Of a DNA stretch of 64,000 nucleotides, positions 33,937 to 42,257 are shown one piece after another. Both the position numbers and the translations under genes were made by a program. The DNA comes from Leifsonia sp. EB41 (lineage in GTDB: Bacteria; Actinomycetota; Actinomycetes; Actinomycetales; Microbacteriaceae): positions 3,100,001 to 3,164,000 of the forward strand of contig NZ_JBGCCJ010000001.1 in the NCBI RefSeq assembly GCF_041262565.1, given 5' to 3'. The stretch's first letter is position 1; each line of letters opens with the position of its first letter. The notes below the pieces were generated by a model. The model was given only the letters and a program-made list of their open reading frames with translations. It was not told the DNA's origin and searched no databases.

Positions 33937-35627
33937 CAGCTGCCCGCACTGCGGGCGCCCCGACCCCCGGCCGTGAGCGCGCCCGGCGCTTCGGCTTCCG
34001 TCCGTTCCGAACCTGGACGCTCCGCAGCCGGGTCGTGCTCGTCGTGGTCGCCATGCTCGCCGTGCTCGGCGCGGTGATCGGCACGGTCAGCGTGCTCGCG
34101 CTGCAGAACTACCTGATGGAGCGGCTCGACCAGCAGCTCATCAGCGCGCTCGAACGCGGCCAGCACACGGCCGACCGCATCAACGCGGGCGGTCCGACGA
34201 ATCCCCAGGCCCAGGGCGTCGTCACGACGCCGGGACAGCCGACAGGCACGCTCGGCGCGGTCCGCAGTGCGGGCGGCGGCCTGCTGTTCCCGCCGGTCAT
34301 CCTCTCCGACCAGCCCTCGTCGACCACCGACCAGCCGCTCGGTCCCAAGCAGGTGACCATCAACGGCCTCGCCCTGCTCACCGTGCCCGCAGACTCCCAG
34401 CCGCGCACGGTCGACCTCGGCGACGCCCTCGGCTCGTACCGGATCGCCGCGGCGCAGCTCGACAACGGCGACAGCGTCATCATCGGCCTCCCGCTCAGCG
34501 AGGTGACTGCGACCACCCAGCAGCTCACGCTCGTCATCGTGCTCGTGACGCTCGCCGGGCTGATCTTCGCCTTCCTGGCCGCCAGCTTCGTCGTGCGGCT
34601 CGCCATGAGGCCGCTCGCCCGGGTCACCGAGACGGCCGAGCAGGTGGCGCACATGCCGCTCGACCGCGGCGACGTCGCGCTGTCGGTGCGCGTCCCCGAG
34701 GAGGACACCGACCCGCACACGGAGGTCGGCAAGGTCGGCTCGGCGCTCAACCGGATGCTCGGCCACGTGGCCTCCGCGCTGACCGCCCGGCAGGCGAGCG
34801 AGCAGAAGGTGCGCCAGTTCGTCGCCGACGCCAGCCACGAGCTGCGCACGCCGCTCGCCTCGATCCGCGGCTACGCCGAGCTCACCCGGCGGTCGCCGCA
34901 CGAGCTGCCGCAGGACGTCACCCGCTCGCTGGGCCGCATCGAGTCGGAGGCGACCAGGATGACGTCCCTGGTGGAGGACCTCCTGCTCCTGGCCCGTCTC
35001 GACGAGGGACGCGAGCTCGACCGCGACCCGGTGGACCTGTCCCTGCTGCTGATCGACGCCCTCAGCGACGCGCACGCCGCCGGCCCCGACCACACCTGGC
35101 ACATCGATCTGCCGGAGGAGCCGGTGGAGGTGCTGGGCGACGCCCCGCGGCTGCACCAGGTGGTCATGAACCTCCTCGCGAACGCCCGCGTGCACACGCC
35201 GGAGGGCACCAAGGTGGTGGCGGCGCTCGCCGTGGACACGTCCACGCGGGAGGCCGTGGTCACCGTGTCGGACGACGGTCCCGGCATCCCGGAGGAGCTC
35301 CGGTCGACGCTGTTCGAGCGGTTCGCCCGCGGCGACAGCAGCCGCAACCGGGCGACCGGCTCGACCGGGCTCGGCCTCGCGATCGTCTCCGCGGTGGTGG
35401 AGGCGCACGGCGGCACGGTCACAGTGGCCAGCGAACCGGGCAACACGGTGTTCACGGTGCGACTGCCGCTGGTGGGCGAGCAGCCGCCTGCGGGGGAGCA
35501 GCCTGTGGAGGAGGCCGCGTTCCCTGCCGAGACGGTCGAGGACCCGGTGCTGGAGCCAGGGGTCGAGCCTGCACCCGAGAACACGCCTGCGTCGGAAGAC
35601 ACGCGAGAGGGAGCGGACCGGGAGTGA
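33933..35627 (+). CDS. sensor histidine kinase with HAMP domain
   Basis: This 564-residue membrane kinase has a first membrane segment (about 32-55), an extracellular sensor of ~130 residues, a second segment (LTLVIVLVTLAGLIFAFLAA), HAMP, HisKA with the H-box FVADASHELRTPLASIRGYA, an N-box VVMNLLANARVHT, G1 DDGPGIP, and G2 GSTGLGLAIV. A Pro/Glu-rich tail of ~45 residues follows the catalytic domain. It is coupled to the regulator upstream (ATGA) and to the hydrolase downstream (GTGA). The signal is unknown. The divergent MacB-like exporter suggests an envelope-active compound. Confidence 0.94.
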   Translation: MTAARTAGAPTPGRERARRFGFRPFRTWTLRSRVVLVVVAMLAVLGAVIGTVSVLALQNYLMERLDQQLISALERGQHTADRINAGGPTNPQAQGVVTTPGQPTGTLGAVRSAGGGLLFPPVILSDQPSSTTDQPLGPKQVTINGLALLTVPADSQPRTVDLGDALGSYRIAAAQLDNGDSVIIGLPLSEVTATTQQLTLVIVLVTLAGLIFAFLAASFVVRLAMRPLARVTETAEQVAHMPLDRGDVALSVRVPEEDTDPHTEVGKVGSALNRMLGHVASALTARQASEQKVRQFVADASHELRTPLASIRGYAELTRRSPHELPQDVTRSLGRIESEATRMTSLVEDLLLLARLDEGRELDRDPVDLSLLLIDALSDAHAAGPDHTWHIDLPEEPVEVLGDAPRLHQVVMNLLANARVHTPEGTKVVAALAVDTSTREAVVTVSDDGPGIPEELRSTLFERFARGDSSRNRATGSTGLGLAIVSAVVEAHGGTVTVASEPGNTVFTVRLPLVGEQPPAGEQPVEEAAFPAETVEDPVLEPGVEPAPENTPASEDTREGADRE

Positions 35628-36442
35628 CCGGAACCGTCCTGCCCACGGTCGCGTACGGCGACCCCGCCGCCCCGCCGCTGGTGTTCCTGCGCGGCCTGCC
35701 GTCCGAGCCCGGCCGCGCCCGCGGCCTGGACGTGCTCACCGAGCGTGTCATCGTCAGCGGCCCGGCGCGCACCCATCGCGTGCACGCCGTCGGCCGGCCG
35801 GCGCGCCTGTCGCCGGGCGCAACGATGGCGGAGGTCGCCGAGCTCTATGCCACGATGCTGCGCGGCCGGTTCCGCACGCCCGCGGCGATCATGGGGGTGT
35901 CGACGGGCGCCAGCATCGCCCTCCAGCTCGCCGTCGACCATCCCGACCTGGTGAGCTCGCTCGTCGTCGCAGCGGGGGCTGCGACGCTCGGCGCGAACGG
36001 GAGGGCCGTCCAGCGCCGCTACGCCGACCTCCTCGGCGCCGGCGACCGCGGCGCGACGTCCGAGCTCGCGCTCGCGACGATGGACTCCCCGCTGCTGGCC
36101 CCGGCGGTCCGGCTTGTCACCCGCCTGCTGCCCGGCCCGGCCGACCCGGACGGGCTGCGCGCCCTCGTGGAGGCCGAGGAGCGCTTCGACGTCCGCGACC
36201 GGCTGTCGCGCGTCACCGCGCCCGCGCTGGTCGTCTCCGGCGGCCGCGACTTCTTCTATCCGCTGCAGCTCGCCGCGGAGACGGCCCGCGGGCTCCCGCG
36301 CGCCTCGCACGTGGTCTATCTCAACCGCTCCCACGCCGGTGTCGCGCTGCATCCGCGGTTCGGGCGGGACGTCGGGGACTTCCTGCGCGCCCAGCGCGGA
36401 GCACCGGATTTGCGTGCGACGCCTCCCATCCCGTACCCTTGA
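35624..36442 (+). CDS. alpha/beta-hydrolase fold protein
   Basis: This 272-residue protein has the nucleophile elbow G-V-S-T-G (IMGVSTGASIALQ), the acid in VVSGGRDFFYP and the His in NRSHAGVALHP, so a complete catalytic triad. It may hydrolyse an ester or amide. The GTG start overlaps the kinase stop by 4 bases, which places it in the two-component operon. Its last codons overlap the probable rplJ promoter (36410-36439). The substrate is unknown. Confidence 0.83.
   Translation: MTGTVLPTVAYGDPAAPPLVFLRGLPSEPGRARGLDVLTERVIVSGPARTHRVHAVGRPARLSPGATMAEVAELYATMLRGRFRTPAAIMGVSTGASIALQLAVDHPDLVSSLVVAAGAATLGANGRAVQRRYADLLGAGDRGATSELALATMDSPLLAPAVRLVTRLLPGPADPDGLRALVEAEERFDVRDRLSRVTAPALVVSGGRDFFYPLQLAAETARGLPRASHVVYLNRSHAGVALHPRFGRDVGDFLRAQRGAPDLRATPPIPYP
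36410..36439 (+). promoter_or_regulatory. candidate promoter of the rplJ-rplL operon
   Basis: TTGCGT (36410-36415) and TACCCT (36434-36439) with an 18-base spacer overlap the 3' end of the hydrolase gene. Transcription would start near 36446, giving a ~195-base leader. Confidence 0.5.
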
Positions 36443-36445
36443 CGA

Positions 36446-36640
36446 AGCCAAAGACCGCTGGTTGACGTGCTTGCATGTCCGAAGATCCACTCAGGTGGGG
36501 CCCGCGCAGGTGTGTGAAGTGATTCCCGCAGTTCGCTGCGACGACGAGCTCCGTGCCCTTGCGCCGGAGCTTTTTTCTTTGCCCGCGGTCGAGGCGCACA
36601 CCGCTCCCGCGGTGTGCATGAAGACAACCGAGGAGTAGCC
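36446..36640 (+). promoter_or_regulatory. ribosomal protein L10 leader
   Basis: This ~195-base leader lies directly before rplJ and ends with a Rho-independent-type hairpin and T6. Ribosomal L10(L12)4 complexes bind such leaders in many bacteria to repress rplJ-rplL. The region GTGTGTGAAGTGATTCCCGC resembles the kink-turn side of the L10 leader, but I have not folded it fully. Confidence 0.55.
36547..36576 (+). terminator. attenuator hairpin inside the L10 leader
   Basis: AGCTCCG (36547-36553) pairs with CGGAGCT (36565-36571), followed by TTTTTT at 36571-36576. It is the clearest canonical terminator in the window and lies 65 bases before the rplJ start, so it is likely conditional. Confidence 0.8.
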
Positions 36641-37156
36641 ATGGCGAACAAGGAAGCCACGGTCGCCGAGCTCGAAGGACTGTTCGAGAGCTCGACCGCC
36701 GTTCTGCTGACCGAGTACCGCGGTCTCACTGTTGCTCAGCTCAAGACGCTGCGCAAGTCCATCAGTGAGCACGCGACGTACGCCGTGGTGAAGAACACGC
36801 TGACCAAGATCGCGGCCAACAACCAGGGGATCTCGTCGTTCGACGAGGAACTGGTCGGGCCGTCCGCGATCGCGTTCGTGCACGGCGACCCCGTCGCCGT
36901 CGCGAAGGCTCTGCGCGACTTCACCAAGGCAAACCCTCTGCTGGTGGTCAAGGGCGGTTACTTCGACGGTAACCCGCTGACCGCAGAAGAGGTAGGCAAG
37001 CTCGCCGACCTCGAGTCCCGTGAGGTTCTGCTGGCCAAGCTGGCCGGCGCCTTCAAGGCCTCGCTGTTCGGAGCCGCATATCTGTTCAACGCACCGCTGT
37101 CGAAGGCCGTTCGCACGGTCGACGCGCTGCGTGAGAAGCAGGAGTCCGCTGCGTAA
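36641..37156 (+). CDS. rplJ: 50S ribosomal protein L10
   Basis: This 171-residue base of the L7/L12 stalk has [42 protein letters not shown] and [14 protein letters not shown], then the C-terminal helix that binds L12 dimers. The ATG at 36641 follows GAGGAG. An in-frame ATG 27 bases earlier lies inside the leader and is less likely. rplL follows after 53 bases. Confidence 0.98.
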   Translation: MANKEATVAELEGLFESSTAVLLTEYRGLTVAQLKTLRKSISEHATYAVVKNTLTKIAANNQGISSFDEELVGPSAIAFVHGDPVAVAKALRDFTKANPLLVVKGGYFDGNPLTAEEVGKLADLESREVLLAKLAGAFKASLFGAAYLFNAPLSKAVRTVDALREKQESAA

Positions 37157-37209
37157 GGTCCGCAAGGGCCCCGCAGCGGTGAGTAACCACACACACTAAG
37201 GAGAAAATC

Positions 37210-37596
37210 ATGGCAAAGCTGTCGACTGAGGAGCTGCTCGACGCGTTCAAGGAGCTCACGCTCATTGAGCTCAGCGAGTTCGTGAAGAAGTTCGAGGAGA
37301 CCTTCGAGGTCACCGCCGCCGCCCCCGTCGCCGTTGCTGCGGCCGGTGCCGGCGCTGCCGCCCCCGTGGAAGAGGTCGAGGAGAAGGACTCCTTCGACGT
37401 CGTCCTCGAGGCCGCCGGTGACAAGAAGATCCAGGTCATCAAGGAGGTGCGCGCCCTCACCAGCCTCGGCCTCGGTGAGGCGAAGGCCCTCGTTGACGGC
37501 GCGCCGAGCACCGTGCTCGAGGGCGCCAACAAGGAGACCGCCGAGAAGGCGAAGGCTCAGCTCGAAGAGGCTGGCGCCACCGTCAACCTCAAGTAG
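37210..37596 (+). CDS. rplL: 50S ribosomal protein L7/L12
   Basis: This 128-residue stalk protein recruits translation GTPases. The N-terminal dimerisation domain ([20 protein letters not shown]), an Ala/Val hinge ([20 protein letters not shown]) and the C-terminal domain [20 protein letters not shown] with [20 protein letters not shown] are all present. TAAGGAG precedes the ATG. A short terminator and two more hairpins follow. Confidence 0.98.
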   Translation: MAKLSTEELLDAFKELTLIELSEFVKKFEETFEVTAAAPVAVAAAGAGAAAPVEEVEEKDSFDVVLEAAGDKKIQVIKEVRALTSLGLGEAKALVDGAPSTVLEGANKETAEKAKAQLEEAGATVNLK

Positions 37597-37601
37597 TCGA
37601 C

Positions 37602-37621
37602 GCCCCATCGGGGCTTCTTCT
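37602..37621 (+). terminator. intrinsic terminator after rplL
   Basis: GCCCC-ATC-GGGGC followed by TTCTTCT, 5 bases after the rplL stop. Confidence 0.75.
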
Positions 37622-37684
37622 ACCGCAGGCTGACAAGCCACGCGACGCGGACTCCTTCTGTAACAGAGTGTTCCGCGTTGTGGA

Positions 37685-37736
37685 GGGCGTCGCCCCCGTG
37701 ACGGGGGTGACGCCCTTCGTGGTTTAACCACGAAGG
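37685..37736. repeat. two adjoining hairpins downstream of rplL
   Basis: GGGCGTC-G-CCCCC / GGGGG-T-GACGCCC forms the first hairpin (37685-37715). CCTTCGTGGTT / AACCACGAAGG around a single T forms a near-perfect 23-bp palindrome (37714-37736). They share two bases and may be alternative folds. The first could be a backup terminator, and the second resembles an operator. Confidence 0.6.
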
Positions 37737-37835
37737 CCGGCCGCAGTGCGGACGCTCGACCCCACCAGAGCGTCCGATCGCGCCTGCCCGCGTGCATCGG
37801 TGTGCAAGGACGCACAACCGGAAGAAGAAACCACG

Positions 37836-37973
37836 ATGAATACCTGGCGCACGTTCGCCTCCACCCTGCGCGGACTCGGGGCCGCGCTCCTGCACGGTGA
37901 CGACCGCGACAGCGGCGCCCACCCGCCGGATCTCTACCGCAGGACCCTCCTGTACGACCGGTACCTGCGGTAA
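37836..37973 (+). CDS. small hypothetical protein, 45 aa
   Basis: The ATG at 37836 follows GAAGAAG at a normal distance. The product starts MNTWRTFASTLRGLGAALLH and ends YRRTLLYDRYLR. It has an amphipathic N-terminal helix, a His/Asp-rich middle (HGDDRDSGAHPPD) and a basic end. Third-position GC is high, as in real genes here. It stands alone between the hairpins at 37685 and the 57-bp palindrome at 37983, so it seems to be its own transcription unit. No family is recognised. Confidence 0.5.
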   Translation: MNTWRTFASTLRGLGAALLHGDDRDSGAHPPDLYRRTLLYDRYLR

Positions 37974-37982
37974 CCCGACCAT

Positions 37983-38039
37983 CGAGGGGCACGTCGTTGT
38001 CGCTTTCCACACGGAAAAGCGACAACGACGTGCCCCTCG
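37983..38039. repeat. 57-bp palindromic repeat, copy 1 (variant core)
   Basis: Perfect 24-bp arms enclose a 9-base loop. The outer 12 bases CGAGGGGCACGT are shared with the copies at 48972 and 63548. The inner part (CGTTGTCGCTTT) is different. It lies 9 bases after the 45-residue ORF and 18 before the methyltransferase. Confidence 0.85.
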
Positions 38040-38057
38040 TGCTTGTAGGTTTGCGGG

Positions 38058-38756
38058 GTGGGTGGTGAGCACGAGCACGAGCACGAGGACGAGGCGCGGG
38101 TCGCGTATGACCTGGTGGCCGAGGACTACGCGGCGCTGCTGGAGGGCGAGCTCGAGAAGCTGCCGATCGAGCGGGCGATGCTGACCGCGTTCGCCGAGCA
38201 GGTCGCCGCGGACGGCGGGGGAGCGGTGGCCGACATCGGCTGCGGTCCCGGCCGGGTGTCCGGGTTCCTCGCCGGCGTCGGGGTGGACGTGCGCGGCGTC
38301 GACCTGTCGCCCGGGATGATCGAGGTCGCGCGACGCGACCACCCCGGCATCCCGTTCGAGGTCGCGTCGATGGCCCGCCTCCCGTACCGGGACGGCGAGC
38401 TCGCCGGCGCGCTGGCCTGGTACTCGATCATCCACATCCCGCAGGAGGAGCAGGACGCCGTGTTCGCCGAGTTCGCGCGCGTGCTCCGGCCGGGAGGCCG
38501 GCTACTGCTCGGCTTTCAGGTGAGCGAGCAGGGTGACGAGGACGTGGTGCACCTGCGGCAGGCGTACGGCCACGAGCTCGATCTGCGCACCCGGCGTCAG
38601 TCGCCCTCCCGCGTGAAGCAGCGCCTGGCCGCGGCCGGCTTCGCTGTGCGGGCGGAGCTGTTCCGGGTGCCGGTGGCTCCCGAGAAGTCGCGGCAGGCGT
38701 TCCTGCTGGCTCAGCGCACGGCCGGCTCCGACTCGGAGGCCGCGTCCGCCTCCTGA
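38058..38756 (+). CDS. class I SAM-dependent methyltransferase
   Basis: This 232-residue enzyme has motif [17 protein letters not shown], an acidic end of strand 2 ([16 protein letters not shown]), motif post-I with [11 protein letters not shown] and motif [17 protein letters not shown] and [14 protein letters not shown]. The N-terminus carries a His/Glu run ([12 protein letters not shown]) that could bind metal but may be incidental. The GTG at 38058 has TAGGTT 6 bases upstream (leaderless). The last 46 bases overlap the convergent permease gene. The substrate is unknown. Confidence 0.87.
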   Translation: MGGEHEHEHEDEARVAYDLVAEDYAALLEGELEKLPIERAMLTAFAEQVAADGGGAVADIGCGPGRVSGFLAGVGVDVRGVDLSPGMIEVARRDHPGIPFEVASMARLPYRDGELAGALAWYSIIHIPQEEQDAVFAEFARVLRPGGRLLLGFQVSEQGDEDVVHLRQAYGHELDLRTRRQSPSRVKQRLAAAGFAVRAELFRVPVAPEKSRQAFLLAQRTAGSDSEAASAS

Positions 38757-40159
38757 GCCGCGTGCGCGCGCACCCGGCCGCGCACCACGTACCAGCCCGC
38801 GACGAGCAGCGGCACGATGATGACGACGGCCGCGCCGACCGTGAAGGTTCCCATCGGGTAGTCGATGAGGATCAGCACCCCGACCACCACGAGGAAGCCG
38901 AGCGTCAGGTAGCTCGTGAACGGCGCCCCGGGCAAGTGGAAGGCAGGCCGGGTGAGCCGGCCGGCCTTGGCGAGCGACTGCAGCTTGAGCTGACAGAGCA
39001 CGATGACCGCCCAGGCCGTGAGCAGGCCGATGGAGGTCAGGTTGATGCCGATCTCGAACGCCTCGGCGGGCACGACCAGGTTCAGGCCGACACCGACCAG
39101 CGCGACGACGCCGGTGATGACGATGCCGCCGTAGGGTACGCCCGCCTTGTTCATCCGCAGCGCGAAGCGGGGCGCCGCACCGCGCAGGGCCAGGGACCGC
39201 GCGATCCGGCCGGTGGAGTAGAAGCCCGCGTTGAGCGAGGAGAGCGCAGCGGTCAGCACGACGAGATTCATGATCGCGTCCGCCCCGTCGACGCCGATGG
39301 ACGAGAAGAAGGTGACGAACGGGCTCTCGCCCGCCGTGAAGGCGGTGTGGGGGAGCAGCAGCGAGAGCAGCAGCACCGACCCCACGTAGAACAGCGCGAT
39401 CCGCACCAGGATCGTGTTGATCGCGCGCGGCATCGTCTTCTCGGGGTTCTCGGTCTCGCCGGCGGCGGTGCCGATGAGCTCGATGGCGCCGTAGGCGAAG
39501 ACGACGCCTTGGACGACCAGGATGAGCGGCAGCACACCGTTCGGGAAGAGGCCGCCGTGGTCGGCGAGCAGCGCGAAACCGGGGGTGCGGCCGTCGACCG
39601 GAGTGCCGAAGACGACGAAGGCGATGCCGATGACGAGGAAGGCGACCAGGGCGACCACCTTGATGAGGGCGAACCAGAACTCCAGCTCGCCGAACACCTT
39701 CACCGAGAGCAGGTTGAGCAGGAGCACCACCGTCAGGGCGACCAGCGCGTAGACCCACTGCGGGACCTCGCCGAGCACCGGGATGTACTTGCCGAAGAAG
39801 TGCATGTAGAGAGCGACCGCCGTCACGTCGACGATGCCGATCATGCCCCAGTACATCCAGTACATCCAGCCGGTCACGAAGGCGAGCTTCTCGCCGTAGA
39901 ACTCGCGGGCGTAGGAGACGAACGAGCCGGAGTCCGGGCGGTGCAGGATCAGCTCGCCCAGCGCACGGAGGATGAGGTAGGCGAACACGCCGCACACCGC
40001 GTAGACGATGAGGAGTCCTGGACCGCCGGAGGCGAGGCGGCCGCCGGCCCCCAGGAAGAGCCCGGTCCCGATCGCGCCGCCGATGGCGATCATCTGGATG
40101 TGCCGTCGCTTGAGGCCCTTGTGATACGTGCCGTCGCCGGCCGGGTCGGTGGAGGTCAT
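38711..40159 (-). CDS. amino acid permease (APC superfamily, AAT family)
   Basis: This 482-residue, 12-segment importer has the family entry motif [20 protein letters not shown], then [39 protein letters not shown] and [20 protein letters not shown] with the conserved E-x-x-x-P-x-K loop. It brings amino acids (GABA, aromatic or basic type, undetermined) in with protons. The ATG at 40159 is chosen because it places the motif at residue 13. An upstream in-frame ATG would cross the MarR operator. It is divergent from marR, so that operator may control both. Confidence 0.92.
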   Translation of the reverse strand: MTSTDPAGDGTYHKGLKRRHIQMIAIGGAIGTGLFLGAGGRLASGGPGLLIVYAVCGVFAYLILRALGELILHRPDSGSFVSYAREFYGEKLAFVTGWMYWMYWGMIGIVDVTAVALYMHFFGKYIPVLGEVPQWVYALVALTVVLLLNLLSVKVFGELEFWFALIKVVALVAFLVIGIAFVVFGTPVDGRTPGFALLADHGGLFPNGVLPLILVVQGVVFAYGAIELIGTAAGETENPEKTMPRAINTILVRIALFYVGSVLLLSLLLPHTAFTAGESPFVTFFSSIGVDGADAIMNLVVLTAALSSLNAGFYSTGRIARSLALRGAAPRFALRMNKAGVPYGGIVITGVVALVGVGLNLVVPAEAFEIGINLTSIGLLTAWAVIVLCQLKLQSLAKAGRLTRPAFHLPGAPFTSYLTLGFLVVVGVLILIDYPMGTFTVGAAVVIIVPLLVAGWYVVRGRVRAHAAQEADAASESEPAVR

Positions 40160-40204
40160 CCGGAGAGTCAACCAGGTGAGGTGTGAGATATCGGGCCGAC
40201 TTGA

Positions 40205-40227
40205 TTTATATAGGCCAGCTATATAAA
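40205..40227. promoter_or_regulatory. MarR-type operator
   Basis: TTTATATAG-GCCAG-CTATATAAA is a perfect 9-bp inverted repeat with a 5-base spacer. The right arm contains TATAAA, a -10-like box 8 bases before the marR GTG. It is strikingly AT-rich against the surrounding DNA. Confidence 0.8.
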
Positions 40228-40235
40228 ATGGCTGC

Positions 40236-40718
40236 GTGACCGAAACACTGCACTCCCCGCTCGACACCGCTCAGCTCCGCCAGACCCTCGGCGACCTCGT
40301 CGTCGCCAGCCACCGCCTCACCCGGCTGGCCGCGCACGTCACCGGCAGCACCGAGTCCCCGGCGACCTGGCGGACCCTCAGCGTGCTGCAGACCGTCGGC
40401 GCGATGCGGCTCGGCGAGCTCGCCTCCCAGAGCCGCGTATCCCAGCCCACGATGACCAAGCTCGTGCGCAACCTCGTCGAGTCGGAGTGGGTCAAGCGGA
40501 TCGCCGACGTGGACGACGCCCGCGCCTGGCAGATCGCGATCACCCCGAAGGGCGCCGCCGCGCTCCAGGACTGGCGCGACACGCTGTCGGAGGCCCTCGT
40601 GCCGATGTTCGCCGACCTCCGCGACGACGAGCTGGCCGCCATGCGGGCCACCGTCGAGATCATCGCCTCGCGCGTCGACCTGTCCGCCGCGACGTCGGCG
40701 GCCGTCGGCGGCCGCTGA
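40236..40718 (+). CDS. MarR-family transcriptional regulator
   Basis: This 160-residue winged-helix dimer has the recognition region [20 protein letters not shown] followed by [19 protein letters not shown] and [13 protein letters not shown], the classic MarR beta-hairpin wing. The start is the GTG at 40236, placed 8 bases after the AT-rich operator. The MFS exporter follows 60 bases on with its own ribosome-binding site, so the unit is probably an autorepressed efflux operon. The ligand is unknown. Confidence 0.93.
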   Translation: MTETLHSPLDTAQLRQTLGDLVVASHRLTRLAAHVTGSTESPATWRTLSVLQTVGAMRLGELASQSRVSQPTMTKLVRNLVESEWVKRIADVDDARAWQIAITPKGAAALQDWRDTLSEALVPMFADLRDDELAAMRATVEIIASRVDLSAATSAAVGGR

Positions 40719-40778
40719 GGCATTCACCTCACCGTTCACTCTTCATCTCTCTGCAGACCTAGGAGGCCTCACCCGTCC

Positions 40779-42017
40779 ATGTCCCCTCAGAAGCCGGACA
40801 ACATCCTCAAGCAGCCGACCGCCGTCTGGGCCGTCGCGTTCGCGTCGGTCATCGCCTTCATGGGCATCGGCCTCGTGGACCCGATCCTCCCCGCCATCGC
40901 GGCCAGCCTGCAGGCGACCCCGACGCAGACCGAGATGCTCTTCACGAGCTACCTGCTGATCACGGGTGTCGCGATGTTCTTCACGAGCTGGATCTCCAGC
41001 CGCATCGGCGCCAAGCGCACCCTGTTGATCGGCCTCGCGCTGATCGTGGTGTTCGCGCTGGCCGCCGGGCTGTCGCAGAACGTGTGGACGATCATCGGCT
41101 TCCGCGCCGGCTGGGGTCTCGGCAACGCGCTCTTCATCTCCACGGCGCTCGCGACCATCGTCGGAGCCGCCGCGGGCGGGACGTCGGCGGCGATCATCCT
41201 CTACGAAGCCGCGCTGGGCCTGGGCATCGCCATCGGCCCGCTGCTCGGCGGTCTGCTCGGCAGCTGGAGCTGGCGCGGGCCGTTCTTCGGCACCGCGACC
41301 TTGATGGCCATCGGCTTCATCGCGATCGTCGTCATGCTCAAGAAGAACCCGGAGAAGCCCGTCCCGACGAAGCTCTCGGCCCCGTTCCGCGCGCTCGGCC
41401 GGCCCGCGCTGGGCTTCCTGGCCGCCGCCGCGCTGTTCTACAACATCGGCTTCTTCGTGCTGCTGGCGTACACGCCGTTCGCGCTGGCCGACCTCGGCGT
41501 CAAGGACGCGATCACACTCGGGCTGATCTTCTTCGGCTGGGGCGTCGCGCTGGCGGTCACTTCGGTCCTGGTGGCGCCGCTCCTCACGGCGCGGCTGCCG
41601 CGGACCCGCGTGCTGTGGCTGATCATGCCGCTGCTCGCGCTCGACCTGGCCGCCGCCGGCCTGCTGGTGGGCTCGCTGGTCGCGCTGATCGTGTGCGTGA
41701 TCGTCGGCGGGCTGCTGCTCGGCATCCTGAACACCGTGCTGACCGAGTGCGTGATGGAGGCCACCGACCTGCCGCGCGCTGTCGCCTCCAGTGCGTATTC
41801 CGGCGTCCGGTTCCTCGGCGGCGCGATCGCCCCGCCGGCGGCCACCCTGCTGGCGAGCCTGTTCGCCCGGTCGACCCCGTTCTACGCCGGCGCCATCTCG
41901 GTCCTGATCGCCGCTGCCCTGGTCATGCTCGGGCACAAGCACCTCAAGCGCGTCGACGCCCCGCACGAGACGCGCGAGCAGGAGGCGGAAGTCCTGGCTC
42001 TGGCCGACGCGGACTGA
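40779..42017 (+). CDS. MFS transporter (drug-efflux type)
   Basis: This 412-residue, 12-segment protein starts NILKQPTAVWAVAFASVIAF, has the DPILPAIAASLQAT motif of DHA1 exporters, motif A-like SWISSRIGAKRTLLIG and motif C-like EAALGLGIAIGPLLGGLLGS, which marks antiporters. It probably exports toxic compounds by proton antiport. AGGAGG lies 12 bases before the ATG, longer than usual. The upstream MarR likely controls it. A terminator follows. Confidence 0.92.
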   Translation: MSPQKPDNILKQPTAVWAVAFASVIAFMGIGLVDPILPAIAASLQATPTQTEMLFTSYLLITGVAMFFTSWISSRIGAKRTLLIGLALIVVFALAAGLSQNVWTIIGFRAGWGLGNALFISTALATIVGAAAGGTSAAIILYEAALGLGIAIGPLLGGLLGSWSWRGPFFGTATLMAIGFIAIVVMLKKNPEKPVPTKLSAPFRALGRPALGFLAAAALFYNIGFFVLLAYTPFALADLGVKDAITLGLIFFGWGVALAVTSVLVAPLLTARLPRTRVLWLIMPLLALDLAAAGLLVGSLVALIVCVIVGGLLLGILNTVLTECVMEATDLPRAVASSAYSGVRFLGGAIAPPAATLLASLFARSTPFYAGAISVLIAAALVMLGHKHLKRVDAPHETREQEAEVLALADAD

Positions 42018-42037
42018 CCTGAACCGGTTCAAAAAGC

Positions 42038-42072
42038 GAAGAGCCGCCCTGTCCTAGTCAGGGCGGCTCTTC
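42038..42072 (+). terminator. terminator after the MFS gene
   Basis: GAAGAGCCGCCCTG and CAGGGCGGCTCTTC form a perfect 14-bp stem with a 7-base loop, preceded by AAAAAGC. Confidence 0.8.
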
Positions 42073-42115
42073 CCGTACGCGCCGAAGCGTCGGTACGGAC
42101 GGACTGTCGGCGGTC

Positions 42116-42142
42116 GATCGTGCCTACCCGAAAGGCGCGATC
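42116..42142 (-). terminator. possible terminator of the LacI-ABC operon
   Basis: GATCGTGCCT and AGGCGCGATC pair (one G-T) around a 7-base loop, 116 bases past the LacI stop on the minus strand. No U-run follows. Confidence 0.4.
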
Positions 42143-42257
42143 GGCCAACGGCCGCATGACCTATTGTTTCAGATCGCGGGACGCTGATCGTTCATATCCG
42201 GACGGATTCGTGCAAATCCGCAATGATTCACCCGGCGCGTGTACGGATTCGCAGGGC

